This document shows positions 10,361-22,300 of a stretch of 64,000 bases of DNA, in pieces (within the stretch, counting starts at the first letter, position 1; each line of letters begins with the position of its first letter). The position numbers were made by a program, and so were the translations under genes. The notes under the pieces were generated by a model, which saw only the letters and a list, made by a program, of their open reading frames with translations, did no database searches and was not told the origin of the DNA. The stretch is from Alitta virens. Lineage: Eukaryota > Annelida > Polychaeta > Phyllodocida > Nereididae. The DNA lies in contig OW028582.1 of assembly GCA_932294295.1 (NCBI GenBank), positions 4,707,515 through 4,771,514 of the forward strand, read 5' to 3'.

Positions 10361-13300
10361 GTAAATTAATTTACAGGATGATAAGTGTTTAGTATCCTCA
10401 GTGAAACTGTTGCATGCCCATCACCTATTCAAAAGAAAAAAAACGCATTTGTACCATTTAACCGTATACACATCCGTTGCAGGTTTTATTGTTGTGCTTC
10501 ATTGTTATGGATATTCATTTAATGAAACAAATGTAAATTTTCGAGTATAAGTATAAGACCCATTAGTTGATTTCTTCACTAATTTTGTTGACTTTATCCA
10601 GATGGAGTGATGAAAGTTTGGTTCGCGATGCTCGACGCATGGTGTCCACCACAAGTCACATCCCTCGAAAACGGTTGATTGAATTGATTGATCTTCAACA
10701 AGGTGGCGATGCAGGAGCTGATAATAACAACAACAGCAACAATACCAGTAATGGATACCATGTGAAGGATGTCCAGGACAGGATTATTGCTCAGGTAAAT
10801 TTCATGATTTGCTAAATACTGGGCCGCACCGCATGATTTTTGAGTCAAGTATGTTGAGTGTCACTATATGCAGTAATTTGCACCAACAAAGTTTTTTGAA
10901 AGCTTCCATTGCCCCTGACTTTGAATAGTGTCTGCTAACATTTGGACTTTGAACTAGATTAATTCAGAGCTTATGTTATGTTTGGTATTTAGTATAAGTC
11001 TGCTCCATTTTTGTCTCACATTTTTAGGCAGAACAGGCCATCGACAGAACCGACAGAAATGTCAAAGAAGTTCAAGCCGAACGCGCAGTGAGGAGTCGAG
11101 AACGGCGAAGAAGACGGCAGACATTAGACTCGACTCAGCTGGCTGAGTCATCCGGGTCGTTGTTCAACCAAACAGACAAGACAAAAGATGGGGGAGACCT
11201 CGAGTCAAATCTGTTGCGTTCATCTAGTATGTCGTCAGAGACTTTGTCTTCATCGTCGTTAAAAGTACGCCCGACATCACCTAATGGTTCATGCAAAAGT
11301 AGTGAAGTTGAAGGGACTAAATCATCAGGTAGTGAACCCCGGCAAAGAAGCAGAGCTGCTCGGGATGCAGAGAAAGCTAAATTAACGTCCCAAGATGGTA
11401 CGCCATCACCGGAGAGAGTACGATCTCCAGTAGGGTCCTCCTCATCAACAAGCAAAGTAGAAGAGAGAGTGAAGAGCCCTGTAAGCTCGTTAGGTGATGA
11501 AAGAGTAAGGCCATCAATACCTGCACCTTCTACACCTGATGATAAGAGCAGTAGAAGTATACACGATGAAAGAGTGAAATCGCCAATGACAACTACAGAT
11601 GCCGATGACAAATTAAAGTCGCCGGTGAGCACTAGCTGGTCAATAGAAGACAGAGTGAGGTCACCCCAGCCAAATAGAACAGAAGAATCTCCCCGTGTCC
11701 TTTCTCCTGTTACAACCAAAGATACTCCTTCGACAGACGAAGAAAAGAAAGAAAAAGAAGGAGTTTCGACATGTCGATATGATGGAGTCGACATGCCTGC
11801 CTTGGATATAGAGAACTATGACTTAACGCATCATAGGAATAGACCATCGACTAATAAATCTTTAGAGGATCTTGCAGAACAAAGTTACAGTTATTCTGAC
11901 AATGAAAAGCAGCTTCTTGAAGAGATGAAGCGTATGCAGCAAGAGCATGACACTGCCGTGGCCCAATATGAAGAAAAAATTCTCGACCTCATGTCGACGA
12001 TGACAGACCTTAGGAAGCTAGCTGATGAACTTGCTAGGAACAAGAACAAATCAGATACCAAAGGTAAGATACATCTTTTCAACTCTCTTCGACTAGTGAA
12101 ATACCTTTCAATATTATTTTCTTGTACACCGTATGCTCGTGGGCATAAAAATGATTGAGGGAATACTTGCTGTTCTCGCTTTGCATTTAAAATGTCTAAC
12201 ATGGTTTGTTTTGTCTATTACAGGCTTTTAATAATTTATGCATGTTCAATGACATGTTCAATGATGTGTATCTTGTTGACTATAGAAATAAAAATCATTG
12301 GGACTTTATTGACACTAGATGATGCTATGTCACGTGTCGGTAACTGTAGCGCGCGATGGCCCATTTTTATGAAAAAAAGCTTATTTTTAGCAGTTTGGAG
12401 CATTTTGGAAAATATGCTAAATTATTGACTCTGTCACGAGGTACTCTTATGTGCGTCTCGATCAGCTTGAGCAAAGCGAACTAATATCACCTACCGATAT
12501 AAGTATTTGTTGGTCGTGTTAAGTGGTACATTTTGATTGGCTGTTACAAAGTGTGCGTAGAACATAAAACTTATATTTTTTATAATCCTTTAAGTTTCAG
12601 AAGATTCCGGACTGTCTCTTCTTCCCCTAGCCACTGTACCCGCCTCTGCTCCCCGTCCCCCTGCCCCACCCCCACCCCCTCCCCCGCTCATGATGCACAG
12701 GATCCTGAAACCCTCCAAGCCCGAAATTAAACCACGGGTGAAGATGAGGCCTCTGTTCTGGAGCAGGATAGTCATGGATGAAAATACCAGGGCCAAGTGT
12801 AAGTACCTCATTTGTTTATCACATTACTTGGGTGCAGTTAGTTTCATAAAATATGGTCGTCTCTAGACAGCTGTAGCAACCTGTTCCTGAATGTAGCTAT
12901 AAAGCTAGCTGCTTCTGTCTACTCCTAGCTTATAGTCAGTTTACACCTACCACTACTGAAAAATATAAACCTTGGTAAAGGTTAGCAATTTATCTCATAT
13001 ATCATAAATACGTAAGTACAATAGACATGCATCTTTTCAATTAAAAATGACAAATACAAGTAACTCTCAACTTATCACCAAATGGTGCTGCATGTACTTT
13101 TAGATCTGACTTAGAATAGCCAGCTATAGCCAGACAGTTCTGTTTAGTGGCAGGTAGCATCGTATAACAGAAGTTGTCTAGCAATTTGACAGGCCAATTT
13201 TAATGAAACTAACTGTATTTTACAAACTTATTAAAGCATAAGGTGCAATAAAACTCAAATTGTATGTCAGTCTTTTGAACCAACTACAATGTCTACATGT

Positions 13301-16300
13301 ATTAGGTATCTCTCTCCAGCTAGGTATGGCTCAGTATGGCTTGGTTTGGCTTGTTGTAGCTTCAGGTAGCTCTAGATAGCTGTGGATGCACAATTTTTAT
13401 AAGTAGAACTGTACACTGTTCAGCTCCTATTTATGGATGAAGTTTTAGTTTATAACCAATGCTATTTGCACCAAAATTAATTCATGGTACTATGCAAAAG
13501 GCATCAGAAACACTGTGTGTCATCACCTCATAGCCCGGCGACCTAATTATGGACATTCTTTGCTAGTTTACCTAGTTAAACAAAATGATTGGTTAAACTA
13601 TGTAGGCGACAGGCTGAGTATAGACTTAAGAATTCTTCTCTTAAAAATACAAGAGAAATGGATTCATATTTATTTAGTTCAGGCAATTTATATGAATTGC
13701 CAGCTTGTCAGAAAAATAATTGCATTAACTCAGCACATGAACATCTAATTATTCTGTAATTTCATTGTTAGACCGTTAATACCATAAGCCGGCTATTATA
13801 TAAGAGACCATAAGAGAAATTGATTAATTTACTTTAGATGAGTAAATGAGCAAATGATGTAAATAATTAATCGCTGGGCTGTGAGGTGATGACACACAGT
13901 GGAAAGCTCAAGTTCTGTTCATGTTGTTCTTAAAGATTCATTTGTAGAGATATAAGAAATGACTAAAAAAAGGACTTTACTTAGCACATATTTCTTCGTA
14001 AGGAAACTAGATCTTAATTTTTAAAATAAATTTGTTTCATTTTTTGCTTTTTCAACAGTCATGGATGGCAACTTTTGGCAAAGTGCGACGGAACCTAACT
14101 TCGATGTGGATGAGTTCGAAAGGTAAATTATGATGGAACTTTCATTTCAAAAGTTATGTATAATATTTCAATATTGCTTAAGCATTTTTTAGCATTGCAT
14201 TCATTCATGTTCATCTCTCTTTTAGGTTATTTGGCAAGAACACAGACAAACAGTCAGCGAAAGTGAAATCCTTGCATGATGCCCTTAGTAGTGCCAAAGG
14301 AAAGGGCAAGAAGCAGGTAGGAAGTGCAACTAATTGCTTTATTCTATTTGTTAGAAATCGTTACCTTAGATTGGCTGGATATCTCAGCTAGCAAGCCGGA
14401 TTAGGTTGACATCGTTTCAACTTGGCCGTCGTCAGCCAATGTCATGCTGATGTCTAACCAATCTAGCATGTCTGGGTGTCATTGGAGCTTACCCAGTAGG
14501 CAAGCCAGACTCCCAAATAGCATTCCTAATTGTTTCAGCGTTGGCGCGACGTTAGCGACGTCAAAACGATGCTGTACTGACGGTGGCCCATATAGAAACG
14601 ATGCTGGCCCGATTTGGAATGCTATCTGGGCTGGCATAATGTGAAGCCAACATGGCGGTCAGTAAGTCGGTAAACTTATATCATATGTTTAATTATGTTG
14701 AATGGTAAAGTGAAGGTCACTCACCTCTGTGCTAGGTGTGGGATAGCTGTCTGCATAACTGGAGTGTGCATTGAGCAGAGCCCTGTGTTGGCCACTAGGG
14801 TTCGAGGCCTTCACCCACAGTGTCACCACCCTTGCCACAAAGATCACACATTTACCCCATGGGCGAAGTCTTTTAGTTGCCTGAGCATAGACACCGAGTA
14901 ATTGGGTGACATTACATCAGTAGCTAGTTGAGGACAATGGGTTAAAAGATATTTACCCCTCAAACGTAAAAATTACAAACGTAAAACTTTGCACTGCTCA
15001 AATTTTAATAAAATATGAATGACATGGTAATAATGAGCAAATACCCTAAAGAACATCAAAGTATCTATGTATTTATAATTTCCAGTATTCTATGCACTTC
15101 AAAACCTTGACGCAAATAACCCTCCTATATACTAAAATGTTTGCATAGTTTCATAGCCTGACTAAACCTTGAAATCAATGGCCAATCAGAATGCTGACTG
15201 CTGTTCCATCTTGATATATATGTATCATTCTTCATTAGTATGTAACATTTCAAACCCTCGGCCTTGGGATAATTGAAACTTTGTATGGTGAGCATTAAAG
15301 ATGAGTTTCTTTTCGAAAGATTAAATGATATCATTCACATTTATGAAAATATCATACATTTCATAAGCAGAGCACATTCAATTAATGGTGCTTTTTATTC
15401 AGTGTCTATAAGGGGTGGGGGGCGCTAAGCTCAGTGGTAACGTGCTGGGCTTCCAACCACTGAGTTCCGGGTTCAATTCCCGGTCGAGCCTATGTTGGAT
15501 GGCTGTTTCATCCTTCATCTCATTGCCATGGTTCCAACCTGTCCTAATTGGTCCATTAGGTGCAGAAATACAGGACGTAAAGCCCTAATCCACCCACCAC
15601 TATTCAGTGTCTACGCTGAGGCAAACAGAAGACCTCACCCAAGGGGTAGCAGTGTATTTGAGGTATTATCATCTCGTCATTATGTCTGCCAGCAACAACT
15701 TGCTTAAAACTGGCTCAGATTTAGACGGATATTATCGCAAGGCAACAATACAATATAATGCAACACATCACAGTAAAAATACGTTGGAACACAAAACAAT
15801 GTTATATGAAACAATACAATGCATCCAACACAATACAATAAAACACAATAAAGTATCATAGTATAATACAGTATAATATAGTGTAATACAATGTAATACA
15901 ATATAATACGATACCACTAAAATAAAAAAAATACAATACAATACAATATAATACAATAAAGTACAATAAAGTGTAATACAATACAATACAATATAATAAA
16001 GTATAATACAGTGTAATACAGTGTGATATAATACAATACAATATAATACAATAGAAATCGTCAAACTACATCACAATACAATGTATTGCAATGCAACACA
16101 AAATTACACAGAACAATACAACAGAATGCAGCACATTACATGCAACACAATAAATAGATAGATAAATACAAACACAATGAAACACAATATAACAGAATAC
16201 TATATAATCAATTTAAAATTAAATAACATATAAGCCTACTAATTATTTATATATATTTTTTTTATTAAACACTACTTATACAGAAAGTAAATAAAGTTTA

Positions 16301-19300
16301 GATTAAAAAAAAAAACATTACTTTTGAAACTATGACTTATGAAATGATTCTTAGTACACAAGTTAATTTATTTTGCAAACTGTATAAATGATGGCATGTA
16401 CAAGCCTGGATTGAGTTCAAGGTGTTTTTGGTGTATAGTATTATTGTTACACCCAAATAGATAGCAAAGTGCCTTGGAGACAGCCAAATTACTACCTTTA
16501 AAACAGTCCAACAAAAAATTACATTCTTTGCTCTAAAATGTTATATTTTCCATTTAAAAAAGGTGGTGTTTTTTTTTGCATTTTTAAAAAGCGAAAAAGT
16601 TGTCTGGTTTTTATCTGAATAGTTTTAAGTTTTTTTTTGCACAAGTCTGAATTCTTTATTTCTGATTCGAATGAAAAATAGAAATTTTACAAAAGAAAGA
16701 TATTTTCTAGGTAAGCGACTACTATGCGCTTGTAATTTGAGACCTGGGATTTATTAAAGAAAGTTTAAAGTTCTGATCATGATAAAGTTTCGAAGCTGTG
16801 TGCTGTAAATCTGTCCCAACTGGGAGCACTTGAGGAATTTCTGGTATTTGTTGCGCAGTGTTACGCATTAAAAAAGGTTTATATCGCTCGTTCTTTCTCA
16901 CCCATGGGGTGGGGTAATGGTGTATTTGAAGTATTATCATCTCATCATTATGTCTGCCAACAGCAATTTGCTCTTTACACTGACTCAGTACATTGCATTG
17001 TCTTGGGTAGTGAACATTTTATACACTAAAAACTGTTATTATCATGTTAATGACAGATAATTTTCAGAAAGATAAATACATTTATTGTTTATGCATATGG
17101 CGGGTTTTCTTGGTGATAGTGAGAGTCTGAAATTAGACATTTCACGATATTTTAATTTGGGCGCAGACCTCCCCAACCAATTGGGCCTGAGGGGGATATA
17201 AATGGATGCAAATCCGGGATAGGGGGAAGGAGACACCCCCCCCCCCTACAAATTCATATTTTTCTTAATAACTTAATTTAAATTTTTACGATTTTGTGCA
17301 AATCTGTGCCATTGGGACTTGACTAATAGTTTTGTTGTTTAATATTTTTATAATAATTTTCTTCTTACAGTTAATCAATAACTTTAAATTTATAGATATA
17401 TCAGTTTTACTCTTCTTCTATTTTATATTTATTCATTTACTTCTTTTTTTTTCTATTTCAATGGTTTACACCAATTAACTAGCTTATATGCTTTTGGGTG
17501 TAGTCCCACAGGCATGTTATTATATTTATTAGCAGACTCTTGCAGATTTCTGATTTGTTTTTTTATATTGAAATTTTGAAGTATCGTTATATTTGCTTGC
17601 AAATTAAACTAATTCCAATTCCAAATTCGACCCTGCCTTACACTATTTCTAGCTTAAAAGACGAACGGATTGGGACAAAAATTAATACTCTGTTGTCTTT
17701 AAAGTAGCTGAGTGTGAAATCCCAACCCTTACTTCATTGGCCCTCTAAGGCCCCTCTTGCTGACACATTGAGACCTTGGTGGTTTGCTGTGGTAAAAGAA
17801 CTATGACAGGTTAACCCAATGTCTCTTACTCAACCATTTTCATGTTTAATAATAATAATAATAATTTTATTTGCAGACTGCAAAGATCCTTGATGAGACG
17901 AGGTCCAGGGCTGTTGCAATTAAGCTGAGGAGTCTGCATTGTCAGATGGATGACGTCAGACAGGCTGTCTATAAGATGGACTTCTCTAAAATTGACCTTG
18001 ACAGGTAAATTAATTGTAATTATTTTGAATGACAGCAGGATTTGGCAAAAGGCATTAGCTAATTACAATAAACAAATAAAGTCAAAAAGTTTATATAAAT
18101 ATTCAACTTCGTATCCAGTTATATGTGAGGTACAAGATGAACTTCTCTAATTGATCTTGACTGGTAAATTATTTCAATTGACAGGTTTTCAGCAAAAGGA
18201 AGGCATTAACTGTTTAGTTTACAATACATATAAAGTCAAAAAATGTATAAATATTCAACTTCCTCTCGTGTTAATAATTACTGTTCTTGTATTAAGTTAT
18301 ATGTGAGGACATTGTGAGTGCAAATGTAGGTGCTGATGGGCCTAATAGCAGTATACTCTTAAAGGTCTGATGGGGTTAAATTTGTAAGTACAATATGGTG
18401 ATTATGTTTTAATATATTTGCAGTCTCTACAGTCTTTTTGAAATCCGAGGGGAGCCTGATGAACTGGATAAAATCAAAGTTCACATCCAAGACAATGAAG
18501 ATGGTAATTAAGGTTTTGTTAATTAATAAAGAAATGTTAAGATGTATGAATATACATTGAAGACAGGGAGGTTGTTCATCTTGTGTGACAACTAGGGGCG
18601 GTCGTTTTTCTTGGCGGATGAAATTCTGGGGGGATGCGGGGCTACTTTGCCTGTCCCACCGTGACTTTCCCTCACTCGTTCAAGTGGCCGCAGTTAACAT
18701 GCCGACACTGGCCAAATAGTAAATTAATGGTGGATCATTGATGCCAAATTATAAACTTGTACTGATTTGTGATATCAAGTGTAAAACTGTTTAACAAAGT
18801 ACAAATGTTCCTAACAAAAGTGTGAAAAGGGTAATTTCCATATGTGAATTTCAGGGGGGGGGGGGCATGATTGCATTGGTCCACCCCCCCCCCCTTCCCA
18901 AAACGTGGGGGGGGGGATAATCCCCCACATCCCCCCCCCTTGAATTGACGCCCCTGGTGGCAACTGTGCAACGCCTTTACCAGTTGAGCTAAAGAGCATT
19001 CCCCCCCTAGCCAATGCTAGTATAAGAAATATTTAGTAAATACATTTAGTTAACCAATAGCATGACAAATGAATCTTTTGTTTTTCAGTTCCACTGGATC
19101 AGCCAGAGCAGTTCTTGCTCGAACTTTCTCAGATGTCACATTTGCCCGAAAGAATGGAGTGCATGATATTCAAGAAAAGGTTCAATGAGAGTTTGTTTAC
19201 CATTGGTAAGTCACATTTTCATCCTTGTTTACATTACAAAAATTGGTTTGCATAACATTCTTCTCGCGTTTTAATTTTTTACGGTCGTTTTAATACTGTA

Positions 19301-22300
19301 TAATTCTTCTTTTAGATCAACAGTTAACCACAGTACAAAATGCCATTGATGAGGTGAAGAAAAGGTAAGCATGACATAAAGATGGATTGTCACTCAATGT
19401 GACAGTGGCCAAAATCTATTGCATTCACTCCATTGTCTTCTTAATACTGATTACCTACCATCCAGAGCTTTGCTGGGTTCACTATCTCTCCATAAAATAA
19501 ATAAACTTCACCTAGTATTTAATATTTCATGCCATCAAAAATCCAAAATGTAAACAAACCAAGTGATGAAGTCACAATACTCAACAATGGGTGATGATGC
19601 CATTTCCACTGTATTTCCAATGTTTTGGTCTTGCTTTCTTCTAATGTATCATTTATTTTTTGTAATTAATGCCCTATAGATTAATTAGCTTACACATATT
19701 TAGTGTGGCCTTGATAAAATAAGGTGCTTTTCAATCATTTGATGAAGTTTTAGAAAATAGTTATTTTGACAGACTGTGGAACTTTAAAAACATGCCACAC
19801 CAGTTCGACATTATCGCAGAATTAACTGACATATTAGAACGATTTCAGCATGGATCAGGGATCCTTTCAAACATCTTTGTACCAACAACATTTATAGAGT
19901 CCAGTTTGATTGTCATGTTAACATTGAGCAAGTTAAAATGGTTTCAAATACCTATAGAATGCTGTGGAAACAATATACATACCAAAAAGCTGTATCTATT
20001 ATTTTGTTCATTGAAATTGGAAGTAGCCATAATAATCACTTTTGTGTGGAAGGGTGTATAACATTAAGGTGAATTTTTAATAGCTCCAGATGTTAATCCA
20101 TTGTAATTTGAATCTTCAGTGAACGTCTTCACACTGTTCTGGAGTTCATCCTGGCTTTTGGTAACTACATGAACGGAGGAACACAAAGGGGACAGGCGGA
20201 TGGTTTCGATCTCAGCATTTTGCCAAAGTTGAACGACGTCAAGTCTATGGTACGTATTAACGTCCTACGATCACCGCAATTTTGCATAATGCATAGTATA
20301 TAGTATTTCTTGGGAAAAATTGCAGTATAGCGGAACCCAAATTATGACCATATTTAGCGAGCCTCGTTGCCAGGTTTATGACTTAAAAGGCTTGCAATAA
20401 ATGCATGAAGACAAACGACGGCAGATTTCATTTCAAGGCAAGACGTTTATCTTTTCTATTTTCTCGGAGGCTGTTACCCGCAAACTCCTGCTGCACTTCA
20501 CAAATATTATTATTATTGTGTGCGAGAACAAACTATGGCTAAAAATAGTGATATTTTGAATATGTCATGGACACCAAATATGGGCATAAAAGTGGGTCTG
20601 CTGTACTGCACTAAACCCTTCTCTTGAACTCATTTCACTCAAAATCATTCTCCATTTTTATCTTACACAGGACAACCATCTCACTCTTCTCCAATACATC
20701 GTGAGGGTGTACACCAAGGAGCATGAACCGGATGCTGGTCGCACTGAAGCTGTCTTCCGGTTACCAGAATCAGGTCAAATCAATATGGCCGCCACGGTGT
20801 CCTTCGCAGACCTTGAAAAAGAACTTGCAGAATTACAACATCAGTTGCAGACCAGAAAGAAGATGGTGAGTGCACTGCCAGTTTCCTTCAGCTGTTTCTA
20901 GGGTTGTCATCTATTTGCTGTATATCGATGAATCGAGAAAATACTGATATTGATATCGAAAAATCAACAAAATCCACGTTTCTATTCTTGTTTATCCTCT
21001 GAAATTGTACATTTGTGTCATCATGAGAACTTGACCACACATCCCCCTGCCCCAAATTACAAACTGATTGCCTTAATAGTTATCATATTAAAGGCAAATG
21101 GCTTCATAATGACTCGGGAGTTATTTTCCTGTGACAACAGTGGTTCTTTTCTAACTTGGAATGCTGATAATACAGAATGTGCACGATTTAGCGGTATTGC
21201 AATATCGAAAGTTGAATACTGATATCGACATCAAATGAAAAATTGTTATCGAGGACCACCCTAGCTGTTTCTAGAACTCAAACTATATAATTACCTTTGC
21301 AGGCAAAATCTATTCTTACAAAGTGTTTACAATTATGAACTTGAGCTGTAATGACAATGCTTTTTCACATCATAGTCAATTTGACAACATAAAACATCAC
21401 ATTATGGTTTCTTATGTTGTTTATATTCTTATGTATTTTTTTTCTTATGTTTTAATGTTGGTATAAATGGTCTGCAAAAAACATTTGTTTTTTCATCATA
21501 TCTGACCTGAGTAATCGCTTCACGTACTGTGTTCTCAATTTCAACCAGACTGAACTGGTGTGCATGGACACTGAGGAGAGTCTCCTTCAGCCATTCAAAG
21601 ACCAAATGGAAGATTTCTTCGAATCCTCCGACGACATGTTGAAACATCAAAAGGAACAAACGGCAGAAACCAAAGGAAAGTTCCAGGAGTTCTTGCAGTT
21701 TATGGCGATAAAAGACGTCACTGAGCAGGTAATTGAATTGTGGTATTTTAATTATGCTGACTTTAGAAGTAGACAGACTGGATTTTATTAGGTATTAATG
21801 TGAGCTTCTTGATTCTATCTGGAAACTACATGGCCAAATGTGCATGTCCGTTTTCCATGCATTGGTTAAACGCATGGTTTTTGCCTAATTGTAATCAGGC
21901 GAAAACTGTTTTCTATGTGTTTGTCTGAACGCATGGAAAACGCTCGTGGCACATTTGGCCATGTACTTATAAGGAACGGTTTCATAAAGTTGAGGAACTG
22001 ACTAAACCAACGAAGCTAGTATCGTTCTGCAGCTTAATGTGGATCATCTGTGATTTATTCTTATCCAATTTATCAACAGGTGACACCAGAATGGTTTTTC
22101 GGTTTGTGGGCAACTTTTTTGGATGACTACAGACGGTGTTGGGAACTGGAACAGAATCGATTTGCACGGCTCATGTTCGAGAAAGTTGAACAGAAGAGAA
22201 AGGTCAGTTTAATTCCACTATAGGAGGCAGGTGGATTAGGGCTTTACGTCCTGTATTTCTGCACCAGTTGGGCTAATTAGGACAGGCAGGAACCATGGCA

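Larger units (their letters stand above)
14317..17876 (+). other. Formin intron 6, repeat-filled
   Basis: 3.56-kb intron holding a family C MITE (14512), a SINE (15409), fragments of another dispersed family with the motif TATCATCTCRTCATTATGTC (15660-15700, 16935-16985), an AATAC-type microsatellite (15745-16210) and a poly-C run near 17236. No coding exon recognised. Confidence 0.75.

Noticed and set aside
11135..11794. 219-codon antisense ORF
   Set aside because: Shadow of Ser-rich formin exon 3; no recognisable content. The same applies to 24091-24540 opposite exon 17.
15704..16064. Tyr/Ile/Leu-rich ORFs
   Set aside because: Translation of the AATAC-type microsatellite.
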